A stretch of DNA of 37,713 bases from JBPBQZ01 sp050955105. Its GTDB lineage: Bacteria; Pseudomonadota; Gammaproteobacteria; Burkholderiales; Burkholderiaceae. Numbering within the stretch: position 1 is the first letter of the stretch; each line of letters starts with the position of its first letter. Made by a program: the position numbers and the translations under genes. The notes under the pieces were generated by a model, which did not search any database, had not been told where the DNA came from, and saw nothing but the letters and a program-made list of their open reading frames with translations. The stretch covers positions 1 to 37,713 of the forward strand of contig JBPBQZ010000006.1 in NCBI GenBank assembly GCA_050955105.1, in the 5' to 3' direction. This document shows, piece by piece, positions 8,980-17,275 of this stretch.

Positions 8980-9733
8980 GCCCGTCTCCCAGGTAAGCGG
9001 CCACCACGGCCGGATCAGCGCGCACCACGTCTGGACGGCCGCTGGCGATGACAGTGCCGGCATCCAGCACGAAAACGTGGTCGGAAACCCGCATCACCAG
9101 TTCCAGATCGTGCTCGATCAGCGCGATACCGATGCCGCGTGCCTTGATGCGCATCAGCACTTCGCCTAAAGCGCCGGTCTCTTCGTCGTTCAAGCCAGCG
9201 GCCGGTTCGTCCAGCAGCAGATAACGCGGGCCGGTCGCCAAGGCGCGCGCGATCTCCACGCGCCGCTGGATGCCATACGGCAAGTCGCCAGCGCGCCGCT
9301 TGCGATACGTGTCGCTGATATTGAGATAGTCGAGCAGCTCGCGGGCTTCGTCGGCAGCCTGCGCTTCATCGCGCCGCGAGGCCGGCAGGCGCAGCAGGTC
9401 AGCGAATAGCGAGGCCTGCAGATGCCGGTGTGCGCCGGTGGCCACCACCTCCTCTACCGTCATGTCGGAAAACATCTGCAGATTCTGAAACGTGCGCGCC
9501 ACCCCGGCGCGACAGATGCGATGTGCGGGCTTGCCCGTCACATCGATGTCGTCCACCGAAACGCTGCCGCTGTCGGGCATACCGAATCCCGAAATCAAAT
9601 TCATCAAGGTCGTCTTGCCGGCACCATTCGGGCCGATCACACCACGGATACCGCCCGCTTCCAGGTCGATGCTGACGGCGTTCAGTGCGCGCAGACCACC
9701 GAACACCTTGCTGACGTTTTTCACGCTCAACAT
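8969..9733 (-). CDS. LivG-type ABC transporter ATPase
   Basis: The second ATPase subunit of the importer, 254 residues. Walker A GPNGAGKT is at 34-41, the LivG-type signature LPYGIQRRVEIARAL and Walker B LLLDEPAAGLN are present, and the C-terminal region after the switch histidine is typical of LivG. It is 12 bp after the LivM-type gene and overlaps the LivF-type gene, so the subunits are made together. Confidence 0.93.
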   Translation of the reverse strand: MLSVKNVSKVFGGLRALNAVSIDLEAGGIRGVIGPNGAGKTTLMNLISGFGMPDSGSVSVDDIDVTGKPAHRICRAGVARTFQNLQMFSDMTVEEVVATGAHRHLQASLFADLLRLPASRRDEAQAADEARELLDYLNISDTYRKRRAGDLPYGIQRRVEIARALATGPRYLLLDEPAAGLNDEETGALGEVLMRIKARGIGIALIEHDLELVMRVSDHVFVLDAGTVIASGRPDVVRADPAVVAAYLGDGHAG

Positions 9734-9745
9734 GCCGCGCGTCCC

Positions 9746-10702
9746 TTAACTACGGCGACGCGCAAGCGCGCGGCCACTGAACAGACGGAAGATCGCGTCG
9801 ACCAGGCCAGTCGGCATATATTTCATGACTATCACCATCGTCAGTCCGAATACCAGCGTCTTGTAGTCATCGAAGCTATCGAATACAAACGGCAGCGCCG
9901 TGATCACCACCGCGCCGGCAATTGCTCCCGACACGCGATTCAGTGAGCCGATCACCACCATCATCAACAGCTCGATCGAGTAGTCGACACTAAAGGTGCT
10001 GGCATTGAACGAACGCGCGACAAACGCGTAGACGCCGCCGGAGAGTCCTGTCAGCAAGGTGCCGACCGCAAACACGAACGACTTGGTGCGCACCACGTCG
10101 ATGCCCACGCTCGAGGCTGCCGCGCGCGACATGCGCATCGCTCGCAGCGACCGGCCAATTTTGGTAGACGCGATGTTATGGGCCAGCAGCACCGCGAACG
10201 CCAGCGCTACCCAGGCCAGGCCGAACAAGGCATTCGGCGACGATGCGTCGATGCCCAGCACCGAGAACTTCTGCACGCTGATCCCTGGATCGAGGCCGCC
10301 GGTAAGCGGCCGCAGATTGACGAACACCACGTACATCACCACCCCGAAGGCAATGGTCGCCATCGCCAGGTAGTTATCGTGCATGCGCGCGAGCGGCCGA
10401 CTGATCATCCAGCCTACGGCCATCGACAGCACGGCGCCGCAGGCGATCGACAGCACTGGTTCAAGCCCGAGCCGGCTAGTGAGCAAGGAGGTTGCGTAAG
10501 CGCCGATGCCGGAGAATGCGGCCTGCCCCAGCGAGATCTGTCCGGCAAAGCCCAGCATCAGGCACAGGCCCACCGCCGCGGTAGCGTTCAGCGCGCTATA
10601 GATCAACAACGATTTGTAGAAGGCGTTGCCCGTAACCAGGCACAGTATCGGCAGCAGCACCAGCAGGATCACGGTCAGCACGCGATCGGTCGAGGTCGAC
10701 AT
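9746..10702 (-). CDS. LivM-type ABC transporter permease
   Basis: A very hydrophobic 318-residue protein with about eight to ten membrane segments. It contains the LivM hallmark GFAGQISLGQAAFSGIGAY and the cytoplasmic coupling region GRSLRAMRMSRAAASSVGID. It forms the membrane channel with the LivH-type subunit. Spacing to its neighbours is 9-12 bp within the operon. Confidence 0.93.
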   Translation of the reverse strand: MSTSTDRVLTVILLVLLPILCLVTGNAFYKSLLIYSALNATAAVGLCLMLGFAGQISLGQAAFSGIGAYATSLLTSRLGLEPVLSIACGAVLSMAVGWMISRPLARMHDNYLAMATIAFGVVMYVVFVNLRPLTGGLDPGISVQKFSVLGIDASSPNALFGLAWVALAFAVLLAHNIASTKIGRSLRAMRMSRAAASSVGIDVVRTKSFVFAVGTLLTGLSGGVYAFVARSFNASTFSVDYSIELLMMVVIGSLNRVSGAIAGAVVITALPFVFDSFDDYKTLVFGLTMVIVMKYMPTGLVDAIFRLFSGRALARRRS

Positions 10703-10711
10703 CTGGGGTTC

Positions 10712-11584
10712 CTATAGCTTTTCAGGCAACGGTTTGCCGAGCAGACCTTGCGGGCGCAGCAGCAGAATGGCGAGCAGCAGGATCAGCGAGACGGCATCCT
10801 TGTAGGCGGAACTCACATAGCCTGCCGCCAGGGTTTCCGAGATACCGAGGATCACGCCACCCAGCACCGCGCCGAAGGGACTGCCAAGCCCGCCCAGCAT
10901 CGCCGCGGCGAAGCCTTTCAGCCCCAGCGCAATGCCATTCTCATAATTCGTGGAAGCCAGCGGTGCCAGCAGCGCGCCGGCGGCGCCGCCGATCACGCCT
11001 GCCAGCACGAAGGCGAAGGTAGCGGTACGTTGCGGCGATACCCCCATCAGTGTCGCCGCATAGCGGTTGATCGAGACCGCACGCATGCTCATGCCCAACC
11101 AGGTGTGCCGTTGCAGCCAATACAACAAGGCAATCAGGACGAGCACGCTGGCCATCACCCAGCCGGCTTGCGCCGATATCGAGATATCGCCGATGCTCAG
11201 CAGCGTGCCGGTGGAAAACGGCGGCGGGAACATGGTGTCTTTGCCGATCGCCACCTGCGCCGCGCCCTTCAACACGATGCCGATACCGAGCGTGATCATG
11301 ACCTGCGCAATTGGATCGTCGTCGCGGTCGATCCCCTTCACGCCCAGTTGATACACCAACAGGCCGATAAAGCCGCAGGCAATGATCGCCAGAGGTACCG
11401 CCACGATCAGTGGCACGGCGTAGGCGGCCTGCAAATAGGCACTCAGCAAGCCGCCCGCCATCACGAATTCGCCATGGGCGAAGTTGATGATCTTGATGGT
11501 CGAGAAGACGATAGTGAAGCCGAGCCCGATCAAGGCATAGATCGCCCCCACCGTCAGGCCCGCGATCAGGATCTGCGCAAGCAT
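10712..11584 (-). CDS. LivH-type ABC transporter permease
   Basis: A 290-residue inner-membrane permease. The N-terminus GLTVGAIYALIGLGFTIVFS followed by INFAHGEFVMAGG is characteristic of LivH, and AMLGGLGSPFGAVLGGVILG lies near the end. The start at 11584 is chosen because GGGAGAG precedes it and the family alignment begins at once; the longer open frame upstream is not LivH-like. It lies 40 bp after the binding-protein gene. Confidence 0.93.
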   Translation of the reverse strand: MLAQILIAGLTVGAIYALIGLGFTIVFSTIKIINFAHGEFVMAGGLLSAYLQAAYAVPLIVAVPLAIIACGFIGLLVYQLGVKGIDRDDDPIAQVMITLGIGIVLKGAAQVAIGKDTMFPPPFSTGTLLSIGDISISAQAGWVMASVLVLIALLYWLQRHTWLGMSMRAVSINRYAATLMGVSPQRTATFAFVLAGVIGGAAGALLAPLASTNYENGIALGLKGFAAAMLGGLGSPFGAVLGGVILGISETLAAGYVSSAYKDAVSLILLLAILLLRPQGLLGKPLPEKL

Positions 11585-11624
11585 TACCCAACTCTCCCAA
11601 AGCGTTGCGAGGATGCGCTGTCGA

Positions 11625-12851
11625 CTATTCGTCGACCTTCCATTTGCCGCCCTTGTCGACCAGCAACACCATCGACTGCGAACCGGCCACCAGGCCGTGT
11701 GCGCTCGGCGACAGTCGGAACACACCGTTGGCGCCCGTTACCGTGACGTTTTCGATGGCCGCACGCAACTTGTCGCGTGTGACCTCGCCGTTGATCGATT
11801 TCACCGCTGCTTCCACGATCAACATCGCGTCATAACTATGCGCGGCAAACGATGCCGGCGCGACGTGGTATTGCGCCTTGAAGTCGTTGTAGAGCTTGAG
11901 TACTACCGGGCGGATCGGATCATCCGACTTCAACGACTCGGGCGCCAGCAAGCGCATCGACGATACATAAGTGCCCTCGGCGGCCGCGCCGCCCTGCGTG
12001 ATCAAGTCGTCGCTGGCTGCCGCATAGCTGTTGTACATCGGCTTCTTGTAGCCGATCGCCGCGGCATTTTTGAGAATGATGGTGGGCGCCGGGAATGCGC
12101 TCCACACCAGCACTGCCTGTGCCGGTGAATCTTTCACGTGCAGCATCTGCGCCGTAAAGTCCTGATCCTGACGATTGAAAGTTTCCTGCGGCTTGATGGT
12201 GATGCCGTATTGCGGGGCCAGTTCATTCAACACATTGGCGCCCGACTGACCGAAGCCATCGGCCGAACTCATCAGCGCCACCGTCGTCTGTCCACGCTTC
12301 TTGAAAATTGACAGCAGATGGCCGGCGACGATGCGATCGGTGGGCGCGGTATTGAACGCATACGGCGTGATGGGGTTGATGACCTTCTCGGTGCCTGCAT
12401 GCATGATGACCGGCACTTTCAATTCATTGGCGATCGGCAGCACCTGCAAGCTCTCCCCGGAGCTCGATGGGCCGAACACCACTTGCACCTGATCTGAATC
12501 AACCAGGCGCCGGAATTGTTGGGCTGCCTTGGTGGTATTGCCTTCGGTGTCGTACACCGTCAGTTCGATCTTGTGACCGTTGATGCCGCCTGCCTGGTTG
12601 AGCTGGTCGACGCGCATTTTGAGCGCGCGTTCTTCGGGCACGCCGAGAAAGCTCCCGGCACCCGAGATCGAATAGACCGCGCCGATCTTGATGGGGTCGG
12701 CGGCATGCGCGAGCGGCAGCCACGCGAACAGGCTGGCGCCGACTAGAGCGGCCATGCGTGTCAATGGTCGCTTCATCGCGCGCCGTGCTGTCTGGCGGCT
12801 GAGCTGATCCGCGTCGACAAGCTTGGTTGAAACAGCAACTGGCCCTGACAT
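11625..12851 (-). CDS. LivK-type periplasmic substrate-binding protein
   Basis: A Peripla_BP_6 family protein of 408 residues that would capture the substrate for the importer. The mature fold starts near ADPIKIGAVYSISGAGSFLG. A signal peptide (about residues 26-50 from this start) has a basic n-region MKRPLTR, a hydrophobic core and an AHA cleavage site. The start at 12851 has a strong AGGAGA ribosome site but gives an unusual 25-residue leader before the signal peptide. The alternative ATG at 12776 would give a normal signal peptide but lacks a clear ribosome site. Substrate unknown: neighbours suggest an organic acid rather than an amino acid. Confidence 0.9.
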   Translation of the reverse strand: MSGPVAVSTKLVDADQLSRQTARRAMKRPLTRMAALVGASLFAWLPLAHAADPIKIGAVYSISGAGSFLGVPEERALKMRVDQLNQAGGINGHKIELTVYDTEGNTTKAAQQFRRLVDSDQVQVVFGPSSSGESLQVLPIANELKVPVIMHAGTEKVINPITPYAFNTAPTDRIVAGHLLSIFKKRGQTTVALMSSADGFGQSGANVLNELAPQYGITIKPQETFNRQDQDFTAQMLHVKDSPAQAVLVWSAFPAPTIILKNAAAIGYKKPMYNSYAAASDDLITQGGAAAEGTYVSSMRLLAPESLKSDDPIRPVVLKLYNDFKAQYHVAPASFAAHSYDAMLIVEAAVKSINGEVTRDKLRAAIENVTVTGANGVFRLSPSAHGLVAGSQSMVLLVDKGGKWKVDE

Positions 12852-12991
12852 ATGTCTTGTCTCCTGTGTCCAGCCCCGAAATTCGATGCCGCTTTGCAGC
12901 GCGCTATCTACAGAGGCTCGGCTTGGTTTTTTATTGACTGCTATGACCCGCTACTTCCGATAAACCACCGCGCATGTCGCCGCATTTTTTA

Positions 12992-13009
12992 CGAACGAAC
13001 ACTCGTTAG
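12992..13009. promoter_or_regulatory. TetR-type operator, copy A
   Basis: The inverted repeat CGAACG-AACACT-CGTTAG has arms that match except at one position, and outer flanking A/T bases extend it to 20 bp. The same 18-bp pattern recurs at 14491-14508 and 17274-17291. It overlaps the -10 box of the importer promoter by two bases, as expected for a repressor site. Assignment to the TetR protein at 14664-15395 is inferred from proximity and operator form. Confidence 0.7.
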
Positions 13010-13037
13010 TATATGCAGCGATTTACGACACGGTCAA
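13008..13037 (-). promoter_or_regulatory. Sigma70-type promoter of the importer operon
   Basis: On the minus strand TTGACC (13037-13032) is followed after 18 bp by TATACT (13013-13008). Both are close to consensus. Transcription would start within operator copy A, about 150 nt before the binding-protein start. Confidence 0.6.
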
Positions 13038-13075
13038 GCGGCATAAACCTTGATGCCGGGACCGCTGAAGCGACG

Positions 13076-14446
13076 TCAGCCGGCGATCAACTCCGCATGC
13101 CAGTCGGCCAGACAACTCGTATAGACGTCGCCGGCAATAAAGCGCGGATGCTTGAGAATTGCCATCAGGTAAGCGGTGTTGTGCGTGATACCTTCGATGC
13201 GCAGCCCAGCAAGCGCCTCGCCAAGCCGCTTGATCGCCGCGGGGCGGTCGGCGCCTAAGGCAACCACTTTCATTAACATCGGGTCGTAGAACGGCGTCAC
13301 CTTGTTGCCGGCGCGATAGCCGCATTCGAAACGAACGTCGGGCAACTCGGGAAACTCCAACACGTTCAGCGGGCCTGGGCTCGGCATGAAGTTTTTCGCC
13401 GGGTTTTCCGCGTAGATACGCGCCTCGACGGCGTGGCCCGATGCGTGGATGGTCGACTGCGCAAGCGCCTGCGTGAGATCTTCGCCGAGTGCCTGTCGCA
13501 ACTGGCTGGCCACCAGGTCGACGCCGGAAATCATTTCGCTGACCGGGTGCTCTACCTGAATGCGCGTATTCATCTCGAGGAAGTAGAACGCATCCTGCGT
13601 CACGTCGAACAAGAACTCGACCGTGCCCGCGCCGGTATAGCGGCAGGCTTGCGCGAGTGCCACCGCGGCTGCGGCCATGCGTGCGCGCGTGGCGTCGCTT
13701 AGCAAAGGCGCCCGCGCCTCCTCGATCACCTTTTGATGACGACGCTGCAACGAACAATCACGTTCGAACAAATGCACGGCGCGGCCATCGCCGAAACCGA
13801 ATACCTGAATCTCGACGTGCCGCGCCTTTTCGATATAACGCTCCAGATAAACCGAGCTATCGCCGAACGCCTTGCCCGCCATGGTCGAGGTCGATTTCAC
13901 AGCGTCGAGCAGTTGCTCGGGCACGGTCACCTGCCGCATGCCAATGCCACCGCCCCCGGCGGCCGCCTTGACGATCAATGGAAATCCCACGCGGCGCCCG
14001 GCCGCCTCGATCATGGCCGCGTCGTCGACGTCCAGGCGCCCAGTGCCCGGCAGCACCGGTACGCCCGCGTCGGCCGCGGCGCGGCGCGCACGTTCCTTGT
14101 CACCCATCAAGTCAATCACCTCGGGTGTCGGACCGACAAAGCGCAAGCCCTGCTGCGCGCACGCCCGCGCAAAGTCCGCACGCTCCGATAAGAAGCCATA
14201 GCCGGGATGTACGAGGCTGGCGCCAGTCTGGCGCGCCGCGTCGAGTAACGCGTCGGTTTTGAGATAGCTGTCGGCAGCGCGCGCGGTGCCGATCAATACC
14301 GCCTGGTCGGCCATCGCCACGTGCGGAAGGTCCCGGTCGGCCTCCGAATAAACGGCAACCGTGGACAAGTCCAGCGTCTTGGCAGCACGCAGGATACGGC
14401 AGGCGATCTCGCCGCGATTGGCAACTAACAGAGTGGTACGAGACAT
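13076..14446 (-). CDS. Biotin carboxylase subunit of an acyl-CoA carboxylase
   Basis: It would carboxylate the biotin on the carrier protein using ATP and bicarbonate. The 456 residues comprise only the three biotin-carboxylase domains: VANRGEIACRI at 8-18, the ATP-grasp glycine loop AGGGGIGMR (163-171), ERDCSLQRRHQKVIEEA (228-244) and the active-site segment EMNTRIQVEH (291-300). Unlike the alpha subunits of methylcrotonyl- or propionyl-CoA carboxylase (650-670 residues) it has no fused biotin carrier. The carrier is the separate 70-residue protein at 20873-21085. It lies opposite the TetR gene, under operator copy B, and partners with the carboxyltransferase at 19236-20768. Confidence 0.93.
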   Translation of the reverse strand: MSRTTLLVANRGEIACRILRAAKTLDLSTVAVYSEADRDLPHVAMADQAVLIGTARAADSYLKTDALLDAARQTGASLVHPGYGFLSERADFARACAQQGLRFVGPTPEVIDLMGDKERARRAAADAGVPVLPGTGRLDVDDAAMIEAAGRRVGFPLIVKAAAGGGGIGMRQVTVPEQLLDAVKSTSTMAGKAFGDSSVYLERYIEKARHVEIQVFGFGDGRAVHLFERDCSLQRRHQKVIEEARAPLLSDATRARMAAAAVALAQACRYTGAGTVEFLFDVTQDAFYFLEMNTRIQVEHPVSEMISGVDLVASQLRQALGEDLTQALAQSTIHASGHAVEARIYAENPAKNFMPSPGPLNVLEFPELPDVRFECGYRAGNKVTPFYDPMLMKVVALGADRPAAIKRLGEALAGLRIEGITHNTAYLMAILKHPRFIAGDVYTSCLADWHAELIAG

Positions 14447-14485
14447 GGCGAGCAGCAGAGCTGTGGGGAAGTTCGATCGTCGACG

Positions 14486-14515
14486 AGTATCTAACTAATG
14501 GTCGTTAGTCGTCAA
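14486..14515 (-). promoter_or_regulatory. Promoter of the biotin carboxylase gene
   Basis: On the minus strand TTGACG (14515-14510) and GATACT (14491-14486) are separated by 18 bp, the same spacing as the importer promoter. Operator copy B lies between the two boxes, touching the -10, so a bound repressor would exclude RNA polymerase. Confidence 0.5.
14491..14508. promoter_or_regulatory. TetR-type operator, copy B
   Basis: CTAACT-AATGGT-CGTTAG, with one mismatch between the arms, the same pattern as copies A and C. It lies in the divergent gap between the biotin carboxylase gene (minus) and the TetR gene (plus), the usual place for a TetR operator. Confidence 0.7.
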
Positions 14516-14552
14516 GTGACGGCGCTCGCCCATTGCATTCGGCCGGCCGTTT

Positions 14553-14582
14553 TTGCCGCAGCCCTGCAGCAGTCAGTACAAT
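14553..14582 (+). promoter_or_regulatory. Possible promoter of the TetR gene
   Basis: TTGCCG (14553-14558), 18 bp, then TACAAT (14577-14582), about 80 nt before the chosen TetR start. It lies some 45 bp downstream of operator copy B, so self-repression would not be by direct overlap. The call rests on box similarity only. Confidence 0.35.
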
Positions 14583-14663
14583 ATCGCGCAAGACGTGGCA
14601 TTCGAGCGCAGCCGACCGGCGGCTGCGCGAGCCTGGTCTTTAGGTTCATCTGGCGTCGACGCA

Positions 14664-15395
14664 ATGGCAAGTTCCAATCGAGAAGCGACTCAAAAGGCAA
14701 TCCACGAAGCCGCCGTGAATGTCATCGCACAGCACGGCTTCCAGGCTGCGAGTCTGCGCATGATCGCCAAGGAAGTCGGCATCCGCGCGCCTTCGCTTTA
14801 TAACTACATCGAGAGCAAGGAACAGTTCCTGTTCGACTTGCTGCGCGTGCCCCTGAAGGCCATGGCCGACGAATTCAAGGCCAAGACCGCGGGCATGACC
14901 GACCCGACCACGCGACTACGCGTGTTCGTGGCGGTCCATCTCAATTTCCACCTGCATGCGCGCAAGGAAGTGTTCATCGGCAACATGGAATTGCGCAATC
15001 TGTCAAAGGCGCATTACAAGGTGATCGCCGGCCTGCGCGACGACTATTCGGCGCTGCTGACGACCTTGATCGAAGACGGTGTGCGCACTGGCGCATTCCG
15101 CGCCGAGGCGCCGCGCGTAACCACCTTCGCGGTGCTGGCGATGCTGTCGGGGGTGTGCAACTGGTATCGGCCAGATGGCTTGATCGCGGCCGAGCAACTG
15201 GTGGAAATCCATACCGAGCTGGCGCTCAATATGCTCGAGCCGATCACGCGCGCTTCGATGCAAGCACCGAAGCCGCACAAGCTCGCCAAATCAGCGAAGC
15301 CAGCCGCCAAGACAACGTCTGGCGGTGCCGCGGCGGCTACGCCCGCGCGACGCGTGGCGACAACGCGTCGCAAGTCGGCCGCGGCGACCAACTAG
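14664..15395 (+). CDS. TetR-family transcriptional regulator
   Basis: A 243-residue regulator with an N-terminal TetR helix-turn-helix (about 12-58): AAVNVIAQHGFQAASLRMI leads into the recognition helix around IRAPSLYNYIESKEQF. The ligand-binding half continues to about residue 198. The last 44 residues are an Ala/Lys/Arg/Thr-rich basic tail (KPHKLAKSAKPAAK, then RRVATTRRKSAAATN), which is unusual for TetR proteins. The ATG at 14664 is chosen because the family similarity begins there; the frame stays open upstream but is not TetR-like, and the ribosome site is weak. It is the likely reader of the CTAACG-N6-CGTTAG sites and would release them on binding a pathway acyl-CoA or related ligand (inference). 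Confidence 0.9.
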   Translation: MASSNREATQKAIHEAAVNVIAQHGFQAASLRMIAKEVGIRAPSLYNYIESKEQFLFDLLRVPLKAMADEFKAKTAGMTDPTTRLRVFVAVHLNFHLHARKEVFIGNMELRNLSKAHYKVIAGLRDDYSALLTTLIEDGVRTGAFRAEAPRVTTFAVLAMLSGVCNWYRPDGLIAAEQLVEIHTELALNMLEPITRASMQAPKPHKLAKSAKPAAKTTSGGAAAATPARRVATTRRKSAAATN

Positions 15396-15431
15396 TTCCA
15401 GCAGGTCATGCAATTGGCCGTCGACCGACGG

Positions 15432-16037
15432 TCAACCCTGCGTCGAAGCATCGGACGTCTTCCCTGCCACGTCGTCGGCAGCTTGCGCGAATTCGGGATA
15501 GTAGGTCATCACGACCGGGCTCGAACGCTTCCAGGTATAACAACCATCGAGAAAAAACGGTGCGCCGGTGCGCGGCGACACCGGCGCGCCCAGTTCCGGC
15601 ATGAATTGTTCGCGGTATGGCGAGATGGTCTGGAACGCCGCGGTAGAGAGGCCATACATCAGCTCTCGCAGATGCGCGCAGCCCTTGTTGCCGCCGATGC
15701 GCGCATCCAGTGCCTGCTTCCAGCCGCGTCCCACCGACATGCCGATCATGCTCGAGAAGTCCGGGTCGGCACTTTCGCAATATTGGAACGGCACTTCCGC
15801 CATCTCGAAATTCAGCGCATGCACGATGAAGTCGTTGTCGACGCTCAGGCGCGCCCGCATCAAGTGAAAGGGCTGTCCAGGCTCAAGCATGCCGCGCTCG
15901 CGATCCTGGCTGGCATAGGGCTTGGTATCGCGTAATTCGGCCTCGATATCCCACAGACCGTCATCCCGCAAAAAACCGCTGAATACAACTTGGCGCGTGT
16001 GAACCTGCCGGCGCGGCGCGGCTACGGGTAATGTCAT
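15432..16037 (-). CDS. DUF2889 family protein
   Basis: A 201-residue cytoplasmic protein. The N-terminal pattern VFSGFLRDDGLWDIEAELRD and following strands, plus a C-terminal YTWKRSSPVVMTYYPEF segment, match DUF2889 (a proteobacterial family without known function). The ATG at 16037 has AGGAG nine bases upstream. It lies 49 bp after the acyl-CoA dehydrogenase on the same strand, so it should share that promoter and operator copy C. It has no membrane segments or signal peptide. No catalytic motif is recognised. Confidence 0.8.
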   Translation of the reverse strand: MTLPVAAPRRQVHTRQVVFSGFLRDDGLWDIEAELRDTKPYASQDRERGMLEPGQPFHLMRARLSVDNDFIVHALNFEMAEVPFQYCESADPDFSSMIGMSVGRGWKQALDARIGGNKGCAHLRELMYGLSTAAFQTISPYREQFMPELGAPVSPRTGAPFFLDGCYTWKRSSPVVMTYYPEFAQAADDVAGKTSDASTQG

Positions 16038-16086
16038 GCGAGAGGCTCCTGCAAGCGCTGCGTTGGTCTACATCCAGGCCGTCGCC

Positions 16087-17235
16087 TCAGAACGCCCGGC
16101 TGAAGCCGAAGTAGCGTTCCGCAATGAGGTTCCGGCACATTTCGTCGTTCAACGGCGCGAACGCATATAGGCGCTGGTCACGGAACCAGCGCTGCATGGG
16201 CGCGCCAGCATCGAAACCCGCACCACCCATCACGTCCATGCCAGCGCTGGCGGCCGACTGGGCAATCGCCGCACAGTTGAGCTTGGCCATCGAACTGGCA
16301 ACGTCCACCGACAGTCCGGCTTCATCGCGCTCGGCCACGTCCAGCAGGAAACTCCAGGCCATCTCATAAAGCGCGGCAATATTGGCCAGCTTATGTTGTA
16401 CCGCCTGGAATTCCGAGATATTGCGGCCGAAGGCCTGACGCCCGCGCGCATAATCGGCGGCGTAGTGCAGCGCGCCCTGTGCGATGCCCAGCGCCACCGC
16501 GGCGGCGTTGATGCGTTCGGAATTGAGCGTGGCGAGTACCTGGCGAAAGCCTTGCCCCTCGACACCGATCAACTGCTCGGCCGGCACCTCGACGTCGTCG
16601 AAGAAAACTTGGCAGGTATCATACCCATTGACCGCGAAAGTTTCCACCTCGCGCGCGGTAATGCCGGGCGTCGACGCCGGCACCAGGAACATCGATACGC
16701 CATCGGTCTTGCCGGGCGCGGTGCGCGCCAACACCACGTAGAAGTCGGAGGTGGTAGCGCCGCTGATCCACATCTTGGCACCGTTGATGCGGTATCTGTC
16801 GCCGACTTTTTCGGCACGCGTCTTCATGGCCCGCAGGATGTCGGTGCCGCCGCCCGCCTCGGTCAGACAAAACGACGCCTTGGCGCGGCCCTGCGCCAGC
16901 GGCGCCAGGAACTCGCGTTTTTGTGCATCATTGGCATTGTCTTTCAGCAAGCGCGTAATCAGGAACTGCACCACGCAAAACACTGCCGTCGAGGTAGACC
17001 AATTACCCAGCGCGCGCAGCGTGAGAATCTGCTCGATATTGCTGCCGCCGCTGCCGCCCCACTCTTCCGGCACGCCCACGCCCAAGGCGCCGATGTCGGC
17101 CAGCGTGGCGTGCAATGCCTGGTCGAAGGTCTTCTCGCGATCCAGCCGCTGCACCTTTTCCATCGGTGAGACCTGCCGTATCGCACGCAGCAAGGATTCC
17201 TCGAATAAAGACTGTTCTTCGGTGAGCGCGGCCAT
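16087..17235 (-). CDS. Acyl-CoA dehydrogenase
   Basis: An FAD enzyme of 382 residues that would form an alpha,beta double bond in an acyl-CoA, passing electrons to ETF. The signature segments SFCLTEAGGGTD (121-132) and MWISGATTSDFY are present, and the C-terminal domain carries the FGRNISEFQAVQHKLA region. The candidate catalytic base is E240 in TLNSERINAA, the helix-G position used by isovaleryl-CoA dehydrogenase. The MCAD-type YEGT glutamate near the end is replaced by FAPLNDEM. Divergent from the crotonase operon across one operator, with a GAAGGG ribosome site. Confidence 0.93.
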   Translation of the reverse strand: MAALTEEQSLFEESLLRAIRQVSPMEKVQRLDREKTFDQALHATLADIGALGVGVPEEWGGSGGSNIEQILTLRALGNWSTSTAVFCVVQFLITRLLKDNANDAQKREFLAPLAQGRAKASFCLTEAGGGTDILRAMKTRAEKVGDRYRINGAKMWISGATTSDFYVVLARTAPGKTDGVSMFLVPASTPGITAREVETFAVNGYDTCQVFFDDVEVPAEQLIGVEGQGFRQVLATLNSERINAAAVALGIAQGALHYAADYARGRQAFGRNISEFQAVQHKLANIAALYEMAWSFLLDVAERDEAGLSVDVASSMAKLNCAAIAQSAASAGMDVMGGAGFDAGAPMQRWFRDQRLYAFAPLNDEMCRNLIAERYFGFSRAF

Positions 17236-17247
17236 GGTTTCCCTTCG

Positions 17248-17275
17248 TTGACATCAAGCGATGTCATGTTATGCT
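17248..17275 (+). promoter_or_regulatory. Promoter of the crotonase-lyase-carboxyltransferase operon
   Basis: A perfect TTGACA (17248-17253), 16 bp, then TATGCT (17270-17275). The -10 overlaps operator copy C by two bases, so the start site falls inside the operator, about 70 nt before the GTG of the crotonase gene. Confidence 0.55.

Larger units (their letters stand above)
12852..13075. promoter_or_regulatory. Control region of the importer operon
   Basis: This 224-bp gap lies between the end of the biotin carboxylase gene and the binding-protein start, both on the minus strand. It carries a candidate promoter and an 18-bp inverted repeat, listed separately, then a leader of about 150 nt. 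The biotin carboxylase transcript could also read through into the importer operon, since no terminator hairpin with a T-run is visible. Confidence 0.6.

Noticed and set aside
10748..11746. Plus-strand open frame of 332 codons opposite the LivH-type gene
   Set aside because: The product is an improbable polar, His/Gln/Arg-rich chain, and the minus strand encodes an unmistakable permease.
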